Assembly: GCA_025200525.1 (NCBI GenBank)
Contig: CM045762.1
Location: forward strand, 108,660,734 to 108,724,733
Reading direction: 5' to 3'
Length of the DNA stretch: 64,000 nucleotides
From: Camellia lanceoleosa
Lineage: Eukaryota; Streptophyta; Magnoliopsida; Ericales; Theaceae
The position numbers were made by a program, and so were the translations under genes. Below, one piece after another: positions 42,387-53,368 of this stretch (position 1 is the first letter of the stretch; the number at the start of each line of letters is the position of its first letter). The notes below the pieces were generated by a model, which worked only from the letters and a program-made list of their open reading frames with translations, had not been told where the DNA came from and did no database searches.

Positions 42387-42391
42387 TGGTG
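42387..42391. repeat. Target-site duplication TGGTG, right of solo LTR C
   Basis: This matches 36824-36828 exactly and adjoins the terminal CA at 42385-42386. Confidence 0.9.
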
Positions 42392-43619
42392 CTACCCTCA
42401 GGTAGGCTAAAATGCGGATTTGCCACCCTCGGGTGGGCTTAGAAAACATGATGTTGCCACTATCTAGTGGGCTTAAAGCAAACAGTCAATGCATTGTTCC
42501 AATTCAGATAACTCAACCTCTACCCACAGGCATCCAAGGCAGTTATATCACATAAGCACATAGCCTCATGGCAAGCATGCTATCATGGCAACACTCACAC
42601 GCATGCAAGGATGCTAAAGCATAACCACTTACCGAGTACTCCAAGCCAAAACAGAAAACTGATTAGAAATCATGCCTGATCCTAAGTATACAGAATTGCC
42701 TAATGCAACACATGCAAAAATGCCATTATAGCAGGCTCGGCTATTCTAAACATGGTATATGAAATGCTACAGCTATCAAATATTCAATTTGGAATTGAAA
42801 TACAAATGCAGTTTGTATGATGCGCCGAGCCCGATGCGTGCAAAACAGATGAATGATGCAAACATGCTATCATACTGTTATGCTAATTGAAACATGCCCT
42901 ATATCTAACCATTGTAAGCAGATAAATAAAAGGGAAGAAAGACGTGGGGTTGGAAGACATACATCACACTCACACACCCTTATTACAGTTGTGCCCTCGC
43001 GCAGAGGGTCTGAATAAATAATACAGTCCGGATAAAAGAATATTACAGTCCGAAATAAACAGTCCGAATAAATGTACAAATTCTTAATTAATTAACAAAT
43101 TAAACTAAGAAAGTCAGAATCGGCTTGCAGCCGGGGTCACTTTGCTATAATGAATGATGTATGCCGGGTCGCTTCGCTGAAATCCATCGATGCCCCAATT
43201 AGCCTCTGTTTGCAGTATTTCTCGAAATGCGCATCGGACTCCGAAAGGTTGTTGGTCCTCGGTTTTGCTGTAACAAAGAGCAGGAAAAGGGCATAGCAAT
43301 GTATTTTCACAAATATATACATGCCTCGATCCTCGTGCCACCAATCACGCATACCGATGCATGATGGCCGAGGAATCGGATTGCACAACTCGATATAGGA
43401 TGAATGCAGATGAATGCTACAACAAAACCTAACTCCATCATGGGTAATCCGGAGTGTCGGTGACATGGGAATTGAGACACACTCCGTCACTCGGAGTATG
43501 GAATGTACCTCGTTTCCCGTGCCCGGGCTAACGCCTATCCCGAACACAATGCAATATGCATGATATGCATGAAATGCAATCCTGACATGCACAATATTAT
43601 GAAAATGAGATGCTTCGAA

Positions 43620-44390
43620 ATACGTGCACACGGGCACGCAAATCGAGAAAATGTATGAATGCAATCTAAGATACAACCTAGTATGCACTATGCTGTGAAA
43701 ATGAGATGAAAATGAAACGTCTCGAAAAGCGTGCGCACGGGCACGCAAACCGAGGCGAGGATGCGATGGAAAAATCGGATAAAACCGAAGTGCTTTGAAA
43801 TGCGCGCCCACAGGCACGCAAACCGAGGCAATGATGAAATGGAAATCGAATAAAACCGGCGTTTCAAATGGAAATCGGATAAATCGGCAGTGAAATGCGC
43901 GCCACGCACGCAAACCGAGGCAATGATGAAATGGAAATCGATAAACCGGTGCCAAATGCGCTACCACGCACGCAAACCGAGGCAATGATAAAATGGAATG
44001 AAATGGCATACGAATGCCACGATGGGCTTACACCAACATGGGAGAGCCTCAACTCACTCACATAAGAGGCCGTCGGATAAGATGAAGTGCTCGAAATGTG
44101 CTCACCGCGCGCAAATCGAGGCAATGATAAAATGAGATGGAAATGCAAATTGGGCTTATACTAACATGAGTGTACCTCAGCCACACTCACGCCGATGCCG
44201 CCGGATAAAGATGCGCTGAAATGATGCACACGGGCACGCAAACCGAGGAATGTATGAAATGGCATACGGAATGCAATGATGGGATTATGCCAATATGAGA
44301 GAGCCTCAGCCGCACTCACATAGGCTGCCGTCGGATAAAAAAGATACGCCTCGAAATGCGTGCACACGGGCACGCAAACCGAGGCAATGC
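43620..44390 (-). repeat. Array of hairpin palindromes, LTR D, partly decayed
   Basis: At least eight units occur, e.g. near 43720-43757, 43795-43830 and 44346-44384. Several have lost one arm (for example near 43880-43980). Confidence 0.8.
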
Positions 44391-45215
44391 ATTAAGGCAT
44401 GAAATGACATGGAAAATGATATGCAAGCATGCAAACCAAATTTCAGCGACTAAATGAAGAGGAAAACAGCCCCGAAATGAGACGAAATGACAATCAATGC
44501 ATGAAATCATCCCGAAATGTAATTCTAAGGGCCCGAAATGGCCTACGGCTATGCTAAACATGCAAAATTGGCACATGAAAGCAAAAACAGTAGCAAGGTA
44601 GCCCTAAAAATAGCATCTTTTTACTACAAAACATGGCCAAATTGTGAGCATAGATATGGCAACAATGGCATGCAAGAATACGGGAAAAGAGGGGAATTAC
44701 AAAGCAAGTAGTATATGGAAAATTCAAACCACAAAATTTCATTCTACAACTTTGAAGAGGAGTCCAAAAAATGCATATTTAAAGTGAATGACAACTCCAA
44801 AATCAGCATGTAGATAGGCTCAAAATAGCATGCAATATAATGAGCTAACAAGGGCTATAAAGGGAGGTACCATAAGCAATGACCAAAAAGCTTGAGACCC
44901 TTAATAAAACTTGAAGAACAGACCAAAAAAAGACATTTTATAAGCCTGATTAAGGCTGAAATCCGAAGCTAAGCAAGCCTAACAAAGCATGCAATTTTAC
45001 GGAAAATATGGAGGATTACAAAGCAAGTACCAAAACCAATCATCAAATGGCCTAAGACCCTTAACAAAAAATGAAGAATGGACCAAAATAAGGCACTCTC
45101 TAGGCCTGATGAAGGTTGAAATCCGAAGCATGGTGAGCTTAAAAAAGCATGCAAAATGGGAGTGGAACAAGAATTCAAAGCAAGTGATTTGTAGAGCAAG
45201 AAAACCAGGTTGAGC

Positions 45216-45556
45216 CCTTCTTCAATGTTGAATAGGGGCTCAAAATAAGCACAATATCAGTATGTTTCATGCTCCAAATCAGATCAAAAATAGGCCAAAA
45301 CAATCATGCAATTTTACGGTAAAATGAACGAATTTCAAAGGAAGTGGCTCAATGTTAGTCACCAAACATGATGGAGCCCTTCTTCAATGTTGAAGAGGGG
45401 CTCAATATAAGCCCACTAACAGTTTACATCAGTCTCGAAATCAGATTACTCATAAGGCAAATAAAGCATGCAATTTATTGGCATAAAAGGGGGTATTGAA
45501 AAAAGTATATCATGGAGACACCAAATGAGGTTGAGCCCTTCTACAATGTTGTAGAG
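45216..45556 (-). repeat. Palindromes with paired arm changes, LTR D
   Basis: TTCTACAATGTTGTAGA-type at about 45537-45556 and TTCTTCAATGTTGAAGA-type at about 45376 and 45216 (the last with one arm mismatch), 160 bp apart. Confidence 0.75.
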
Positions 45557-47230
45557 GGGCTCAAAATAAGCCTAAAACAGAGGGTCGGAGCCCAAAACTG
45601 AAAGAAAATGGGGCTAAAAATAACTCAAAATTATACTCAAAAAAAGAATTAGAAGTTTACCTTTGAAGACCTAACTTTGGTTGCTTCTTGGCTTCAATTT
45701 GTTGACTCTTGGCCTCTGAAAATCACTTCCTTCTTTGCAATGAAATGGAGTTGTTGATGGTAGAGCTTAGGGTTGGTGAAGGATTGAGCTAGGAAGCTTG
45801 AAGGTTTTTTTGAATTTTGGCTATGGAAATGGGAGTTTTTGGAGAGGGGCCCTCTTAGACAAATTTTGTAACCCTAGTAAAGGGGCCCAAATTTTTAAGT
45901 AGGCCAAAAGAGTGTAAAAGGGGAGGGAAAAGCACCTAAGCTTTCCCTCCCAAAATATCCCCCGGATGGGGGAGATATTTCAAAAAGCAATGACATCAGA
46001 AGAACCCAAAAGGTAAAGTCGGCCGGCCAAGTGATTTTCGTGGTGGCCACGGCCACCCCACTGGTCGGCCACCACCGCTCACGGCGGCCATGGCCCAAAA
46101 ATGAAGGTGAAATTTTCTGGCCGACCACCCTGCAATGGTGTCCTCCTATGTGTGTAGAATAAGGCCCCAAGGTCGGAATCTGGCAACTCTGAAGCAGGAG
46201 TCACAACATAGAGCTTGAAGGAGAGGCTCAAAACTGAAATGCACAATTACTGGCCGACCACCAACTTTTAGGGTCCTCCCAGATGTGTGGAACAAGGTTC
46301 CAAGGTCGGAATTTGGCAACATTGAAGTAGGAGTCACAACATAGAGCTTGAAGGAGAGGCTCAAAAGTGAAACTTTGAATTGCTGGCCGACCAGTAGTTC
46401 TTAGGGTCCTCCCATGTCCCCTGATCACAGATATGTAGCTTTGGTCGGATAAAGAATATCCCTAGGGTGTTCAACATTGGCCCGAAAGTGAGCAAAACGG
46501 GCGCCGGAAGAGCGAAAATGGTTATCTGGGATAATTGCTGGCCTCCCACCCCCCAGTGATCTTCCTGGTGTTGAAACAGAGGTACCTGCCAAATTTGAAC
46601 AAAAACTAATGAGAAATGAACGCCGAGCTAAAAGCCGGCAGTCGGGATCCCGAAAATGGGCTGCAGTCTGGAAGTGGTGTTCAACGAAGTGGGAATCTGC
46701 GACCCAGTGTCCTCCGGAATGACAAAACAGAGGTTCCTGCCAAAATCAGAGAAAACTGATGCAAAATGAATGCTCGGGGCCCAAACCGCGCGATTCGGGG
46801 TCCCGAAAACGAGCAGTTCGAAAGTGGCATCTGACCCAGTGGGCATCGAGGCCCCAGTGTTCCTCGGAATGATGAAACAGAGGTGCATGCCAAAAACCGG
46901 AGAACTTCGGAGATGGTTAGGCGGTCGAGCCAAGGCACTGGCGGCCGACGGTCCCAAAATCGGGAACCGGCTCCGAATGGGCAAAATGGCTGCGACCCAC
47001 GAAATGTAACACACGGCCACGGAGATAGTCTCTGAGACCACTCCTTCCCAAGGAAAGAAAATCGAGAAAACCGAGCCTGATTCAAACCGAGACAAGGCAC
47101 GAAGAGAGTTCTAAGTCCGGGAGGCGGTAGCGGCGCGACTCTGAGACTCAACGAGCAAGATGCAACATCACCAAGCGCTCAATCGGTGACGTCTGAGTCT
47201 TGAGGACGGTCAAAAATGGGGTGTCTACAG

Positions 47231-47243
47231 TTGCCCCTCTTTG
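47231..47243 (-). other. Polypurine tract of the giant element
   Basis: On the minus strand CAAAGAGGGGCAA lies directly before the LTR start TGTAGACACC. It shows that LTR D is the 3' LTR. Confidence 0.8.
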
Positions 47244-48180
47244 ACAGAACTCGGAAGTCAAGAAGTGACGGGAGTGAATGTCAAAGCCCAGAGACGACCC
47301 ATTTTTGACAAGGCCGAAGACTTAGACAATCATACAGGGTAAACAGAGATGTGTGCCTGCAGGCAGGGGGGGCAAAAATGCAAATGATAGGCACGGAGCC
47401 AAGTGATTGTGCAAGTGCAACAAGCTGTAATGAAGCAAGTATTGACAAATAAATGCAACAATTTTAAGCAAGAATGCAAAGCAACGACTACATTTCATGC
47501 AGTTAGGAATGCGGAGAATCATTCAATTCTCGTCGCGTCTCACACGGAGAAGATACGATACTGGCGATTAAATGCAGTCGCACCAGCCTCAAATGAACCG
47601 TACATACAATATCGTGCCTGCAAAAGAGAGAAATCCAACAAGAACAATATGCTAACAACATATATTCAATGCGATTCCTATGATTCGAAAAGTTTGACAC
47701 ACACAGTGTCGGTGAAAGGATGCATCACTATGCGAGAAAAGATAACGCGCGACAATGCATGTTCGAGCATAGAAGTATGGTACATCAAGAAGACACGCAT
47801 GACAATGCAAAACATTCATGAGAATGCAAATTATGAGCCAAATAATGACAAACGAGCACAAATCAGGATGCCTGTTTGTTGCGCAACGAAATTTGAAAAC
47901 GCAGCATTTCGATCATGACCTCTGATTTACTTCCCGGAGAGGTCACAACATGTTTAAAAAGGATACACTCCGATTTTGATGAATAATGACGAGACACATA
48001 TCAGAAATTGCAATTAAAGTTCCGGTGAAGCAATTCGGCGCCAGAAAGTGCACTTTTCTTCAACTTTTTAGTCCGAACTCGATTTTCCTCAAAATTTGCA
48101 GAGAGGTAGGGGAGGGGGTGGGGAGCATGGTCGGCCAGCCCACTACCCTAGGGGAGGCCATCGGCCAGGGGGGAAAAAGT
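47244..48180. other. 3' untranslated region of the giant element, no confident gene
   Basis: A plus-strand open frame at 47403-47918 (171 codons) has no recognisable domain, an unusual Lys/Asn/Thr-rich composition and no promoter or homologue that I can see. I do not call it a gene. 47296-47335 resembles the LTR start in inverted orientation. Confidence 0.45.
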
Positions 48181-48184
48181 AGAT

Positions 48185-48270
48185 GGCCGGCCAGCCAGGT
48201 TAGGTGGCCGGCCGGCCACTTGCCCAAAGTAGGGGCATTTTGGTCTTTTTCGGCCATTCTATATATACAC
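48185..48270 (+). promoter_or_regulatory. Promoter of antisense gene 1
   Basis: GGCCGGCC at 48185-48192 and GGCCGGCCGGCC at 48206-48217 precede a TATA box (CTATATATACAC, 48259-48270). The 20 bases at 48201-48220 recur exactly at 53241-53260 upstream of antisense gene 2. The start codon is 348 bp downstream of the TATA box, after a 5'-UTR intron. Confidence 0.6.
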
Positions 48271-48474
48271 ACCTCCATTGCCTCCGAAATCACACCCACA
48301 AGTGTGAAATTCTCTCCTCTTGCTCCCTAAGCCATTTTCTCTTTCAGATCTGCATTTTATACGCGCCCCTCGGCCTCCCACGCAAGTTGTTTTTGCGAAA
48401 TCTTTCAGTTTTAGGCACTTTGAGCCGACCAATTTTTGATTTCGGGGCTTCTCTTCTCATTTTCATCACTTGAG

Positions 48475-48607
48475 GTAATTTTGTCTCATTATTTGGAAAA
48501 TTTTCCCGGGAGTTGACTTTTGGTTGACTTTTCATTTCCCGAGAGTTGACTTTCGTTGACTTTTTCCAATTTTGGCTCGTTTCACTCATTTTTGCTCCTC
48601 TTTGCAG
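48475..48607 (+). other. 5'-UTR intron of antisense gene 1
   Basis: Donor TTGAG|GTAATT and acceptor CTCTTTGCAG|ATTT, 133 bp, ending ten bases before the start codon. Predicted from splice motifs only. Confidence 0.5.
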
Positions 48608-48617
48608 ATTTCTCGAC

Positions 48618-51600
48618 ATGGCGGGTCATTTCCCTCGCGGTAGAGGTTTTCCAGGTGCCGGAGATGATTACGACATTATGACATTGCCCAGGGTTCGCCC
48701 TTTTATTCGGCGGTATGCCCAGATACATAGGCTTCCGAGCCACTTTTTCGTCATTTCACCGATTTCAACGATCGGGTACCAGGGGATCTCCTTCTGCGGG
48801 AACCGGAGCAGCATCTCTCCTACGATGTAGAGGTATTTTACTTTATTTCCTGTATCTTTCGTGCATTTTGTACCTTTGCCATGCTTAGACACACAGTTTA
48901 GCTTACAACACAATACTTTCCTTGCATCCCGAGCATGTGACTTAGCCACTTGAATTTCACGAACGCACAATACCTTGCCTGATTGTGAACGCACAGTACA
49001 CATTAGTTAGAAATTGAACACACGGCTCAAACATTGATTCACCGAACACACAGTCCGAAGTTGAAATGAACACACAGCCCATACTGACTAAGAGTAGAAC
49101 ACACAGTCCCCAACTCAGATTTTTCTGAACACGCAGCCTAGATTTGAAGTGAACACACGTAATCGATTAAGAGTAGAACACACCCTAAACTCGATGCATG
49201 AACACGCAGCCTAGATTTGAAGTGAACACACGGCCCACTGATTAAGAGTAGAACACACAGCCCTAACTCAGATTTTTTGAACACACAGCCCAGATTTGTA
49301 GTGAACACACAGCCCACGGATTAAGAGTAGAACACACAGCCCTAACTCTGATTAACTGCACACGCAGCCCAGATTTGAAGTGAACACACGTTGAATCGAC
49401 TAAGAGTAGAACACAGTCCCAAACTCGATGCATCAACACGCACCGATTTGAAGTGAACACACGTTTAATCGACTAAGAGTAGAACACACACCCCAAACTC
49501 GATGCATCAACACGCAATTTCAGATTTGAAGCGAACACACGTTTAATCGATTAAGAGTAGAACACCAGATCCCAAACTCGATTCTTGAACACGCACCAGA
49601 TTTGAAGCGAACACACAGTCCACTGATTAAGAGTAGAACACACAGGCCCAAACTCAGATTTACTGAACACGCAACCCAGATTTGAAGTGAACACACAGTT
49701 TAATCGACTAAGAGTAGAACACATACCCCAACTCGATTCTTCAACACGCAGCCAGATTTGAAGTGAACACACACCATCGATTAAGAGTAGAACACACAGT
49801 CCCAAACTCTGATTTACTGAACACGCAGCCCAGATTTGAAGCGAACACACAGCCCACTGATTAAGAGTAGAACACACAGTCCCAAACTCTGATTTACTGA
49901 ACACGCAGCCCAGATTTGAAGCGAACACACAGCCCACTGATTAAGAGTAGAACACACAGTCCCAAACTCTGATTTACTGAACACGCAGCCCAGATTTTGA
50001 AGTGAACACACAGCCCACTGACTAAGAGTAGAACACACAGTCCCCAACTCTGATTTACTGAACACGCAGCCCAGATTTGAAGTGAACACACAGCCCACTG
50101 ATTAAGAGTAGAACCCACAGCCCTAAACTCTGATTTACTGAACACGCAGCCCAGATTTGAAGCGAACACACAGCCCACTGATTAAGAGTAGAACACACAG
50201 TCCCTTCATTTCATTTGCACACAGCTTCTTCGTTTCATTTGCTGATACACGCATTCATTCTAAATGCAGGCTAGCTCTCGCACCGTGCGAGGATACGACT
50301 CCACTGCCGCGAGGGAGTGGTATGCCGAGCTTCCGGAAGCTGTCCGGGACTTGGTTGACTTCACAGGGTTTGGACCATTCTGTAGGGGGTTATCACACTG
50401 CCTCATCAGTAGGACATTATTTGCTGCCTTGGCGGAGAGATGGTGGGACACCACCAATTCTTTCCATTTTTCTGCGACCGGGGATATGACCATGACCCCG
50501 CTGGACTTTGCTATGATCACCGGCCTAGACCTAGGCGGTGGACCTATTCCTTACGACGAGGATATGGGTCAGTGGGAGGCGGCTTGGATGCATCTATTGG
50601 GGGCCCGCCCGCCTGTAGACAGAGGTACCGGGAGAGTTCGGTATACTTGGTTCTCTTCCCATTTCCGGCGGCCACAGATGGAGCCTGAGTCTCCCGAGGA
50701 GGTCGAGCAATATACCCGTGGTTTCCTCATGTTCCTCTTTGGCACCACTTTGTTTGCCGATAGAGGGAACATGGTCGGGTTGTATCTACTGAGCGCTCTG
50801 GTAGATCTATCAGTTGGTCGGTCAAGATGATTGGGCGCTGGCCTGGCTACCCTTTATTGCTACATGAGCGCAGTCTCTCGCACGCGGGGGGACTTACTTG
50901 GCGGCTACTGGAGAGCCTGGGAGGTACATTCTGTCCTCTTGATTTACATTTTTGCTCCTCATTACTTGTTCACTGCACACACGGCGCACTTTGCACTCTA
51001 TATTCTGCCTTTTAGCACATTGTATTCACATCCCGCACTGCTTTTCTCAGCTATGGGTATATGCATATTTCCCCACATTAGCTCCGGAGATGGAGGTGGC
51101 AGGACCTCCTATGACTCCATTTTCATTGATGTTTGAGGGCGAGCACTTATCGAGGCCTCGAGAGACTCTCTTCTCTCTGCGACAGTACTTCGACACTGTT
51201 CGGGCGACAGAGGTATTTCAGAACTCTCAGTTCTTTTCATTTTCATCTTTGATTTGCCTTGCATTTCTTGATTTCTGATCAATTCATGCACTGGTTATCC
51301 GCAGATCACTTGGCAGCCTTGGGCAGTGTTTGGCGATGATCTCGAGAATCAAGACTCGAGGTCGACTAGTTCAGATAGTTCTTGCTCGAGGACGGTCGGT
51401 AGAGCTTGGTTCTCGGAACGCTTTCGGCGTCGGTGTGGGGTATGATTCCCAGACCCTCTCGTGCCTCCACCCACTATGCGATCTTGAAGCGTGCTATCTG
51501 CTGAGGAGGTCATTAGGGACATGCAGGGCACCGATGCTTTGCTATATCTTATTGAGGGGAACTACGCCACCTATCGCCGCATATATCTGATGCCCCCCTT

Positions 51601-52597
51601 GACGAGAGTGCGTGTTCCGCCATTAAGGCCTACCGGTGCACCATCTTCGAGTCGTGCCCGTGCTGCAGACATCCCCTCTTCTAGCAGGGCCGGTGCATCT
51701 AGAGGTAGAGGCAGTTCGATTCCTCCGATCCCTCCGACTCTCGATCATCCTGGATGGCCAGATATGCCGACTGAGTTGACGAGTTGGCAGTATGGGACCA
51801 CTTCTCCGATTCCGATCCCTATGGAGCCTCCGATGCCTGGCCACAGATATGTCAGTGATCCTGACTCACCACCGGTATGTTCTACCATTTTCATTTGTCA
51901 CACAGACATTTTGGCAGTTGCTTATTTATTGATGAGTTGAGCTTGTGTCTGCAGCCACCTCGGGAGTACATAGATCAGATGCTCGGGGTGGTGGCCTCAC
52001 TTGAAGGGATGGTCCTGCGCAGAGAGGCACAGATGTCCATCATGGGCTTCCAGGTACCCTTCATCTCTCTTGCATTTATCATATTTCTGTTAACATGTTG
52101 GTTTTGAACATTCTGCTGTACTGCTAGGTTGTGTAGAACACATCTGGCGCACACCCCACTCACATACTGTACTTGCGCTTGCTTTTATGTCTGAACTAAT
52201 GTATTGCACTTTTCATTTTCAGATGCCTCCTGTGTATGCTTCGACACGAGGTGGGCCACCCGGATCTTCTTGGAGAGGTCGAGGCGTTAGACCTACTCGA
52301 GGTACAGAGTCTCGAGGAGCTGGGCCATCCAGGCCTTACCGAGGAGCTCGAGGAGCAGGGTCGTCTCGCAGACGCAGGGCTCCCATTGTCGAGGATGAGG
52401 AGGAGGAGGTCGCAGACCGTGTGTTAGAGACATCTCCTGGGGAGGGAGGTTCCGGTCTTGGTTCCGGGGGCGGAGACGAGCCTGAGGGGGATCCGGAGGA
52501 TGACAGCTCTGATCCGGATGGTGATGATGATGGTGCAGAGGTTATCCCACAGAAGAGGATGAGAGGGCCTCCACATTCTCGTTCCCGAGGATACTGA
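48618..52597 (+). pseudogene. Antisense gene 1: PMD-family (MAIN/MAIL-like) protein gene with introns, mutated
   Basis: It lies opposite to gag-pol in the 3' region of the giant element. Predicted coding exons: 48618-48832, 50270-50923, 51051-51212, 51305-51874, 51955-52053 and 52223-52597. All introns have GT-AG ends and all are phase 0. Exon 2 holds the plant mobile domain pattern (LVDFTGFGPFCRG, ALAERWWDTTNSFHF, MTMTPLDFAMITGL), and exon 3 has LWVYAYFPTLAP. The last exon encodes an Arg/Gly-rich then very acidic tail (VEDEEEEVADRV; DDSSDPDGDDDG). Damage: a frameshift in exon 1 near 48750, TGA at 50828-50830, and two frame changes in exon 4 (about 51440 and 51480). PMD proteins are known in plants both as nuclear genes acting in silencing and development and inside transposons. 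The role here is unknown. Confidence 0.75.
49017..50205 (+). repeat. Tandem array with 80-bp higher-order unit in intron 1 of antisense gene 1
   Basis: The basic box GAACAC(A/G)CAG recurs every 24-29 bp. Three sub-units of 24, 27 and 29 bp form an 80-bp unit, repeated about 14 times. The right half (49800-50200) is the most regular, the left more diverged. The array lies within the intron 48833-50269, in the element's 3' region. Confidence 0.92.
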
Positions 52598-53220
52598 TGT
52601 TATTTCCTGCTTTATTTTACTTTTTGGCTAGTAGTTTGTAGCACTTTGCACATTGTTAGGCAGTTTTATTTTCTGTAAAACTTGTACCTTTATTTGTTGT
52701 AAAACATGATGGAATGAAACAGCTTTTGAAAGGATGTTTGTATTTGAAATTCTTAGCATCGCATCGCATCATTTTGCACAAGAATGGAATTGAATGGAAA
52801 TGTGCCTCATGTATTTATCGGGTCAGGTAGTGAACCGACGCAACAAATTAAAACAAATCGACTCACTAAGAAATAACAGAATCTTAGCAAGTTTACAACT
52901 CGATAAACAAAGTACAACAATGTAAACGACTCAATAGACAAGACTTAATCAAAATTGTATAACCAAAAAGGTAATAACTCAAAACACAAAATGCGACAGC
53001 TCGACAAAACTTACAACTCGATAAACAAAGCAACAACTCGATAAGCAAAAATACAACAAAACATTCTTCAGACGGACAATCTGGATAATGGAATGTATCC
53101 GAAACCGATAGAAATGGAGACCTTCGACATTCCCGATGCATGAAAGTACCTTAAACTTCCTTCCGGCGGGCAAAACAGGACCAACGCACGGCCGAAATCA
53201 TTTTGTATCCGGAAAACAAA
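52598..53220. other. Spacer between antisense genes 1 and 2
   Basis: It holds the probable 3' UTR of gene 1 (to about 52740) and an AT-rich part with repeated ACTCGATAAACAAAG-like boxes (about 52890-53060). No gene was seen; minus-strand frames of 60-80 codons are featureless. Confidence 0.5.
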
Positions 53221-53224
53221 AAGT

Positions 53225-53323
53225 GGCCGGCCTACTAGGATAGGTGGCCGGCCGGCCACTCCTCCCGTGACCACCGAAATTTTGACAAGTGTCCCTTGAA
53301 TAGTGTTTTAGCCTCCTATAAAA
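53225..53323 (+). promoter_or_regulatory. Promoter of antisense gene 2
   Basis: GGCCGGCC at 53225-53232 and GGCCGGCCGGCC at 53246-53257 precede TATAAAA at 53317-53323. The start codon at 53369 is about 50 bp downstream. The palindrome pair and its spacing (21 bp between starts) equal those of antisense gene 1 (48185, 48206). Confidence 0.65.
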
Positions 53324-53368
53324 GCCCCAACCTTGGCACTCATTCATTTCATCACATTTCCTCTCAAA

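Larger units (their letters stand above)
43268..45660 (-). other. Probable intron inside LTR D
   Basis: On the minus strand the donor is TTCAAAG|GTAAAC at 45660 and the acceptor CTCTTTGTTACAG at 43268. It is 2,393 bp, co-linear with the introns of copies B and C. Confidence 0.5.
42392..47229 (-). repeat. LTR D of the giant element, main segment
   Basis: On the minus strand it starts TGTAGACACCCC at 47229, directly after the polypurine tract. It carries the family modules in order: 160-bp pair, 129-bp units, GGCCGGCC (46021-46028), leader, intron and palindromes. Net LTR length with 36352-36828 is about 5.3 kb. Confidence 0.9.

Noticed and set aside
36352..47229. Reading C and D as one recent direct or inverted tandem pair of the same insertion
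   Set aside because: The TGGTG duplication and exact continuity of D across the C insertion show two independent events.
47403..47918. 171-codon plus-strand frame near the 3' LTR as a third antisense gene
   Set aside because: No recognisable domain, no TATA box or GGCCGGCC cluster upstream, unusual low-complexity composition. Listed only as unexplained sequence.
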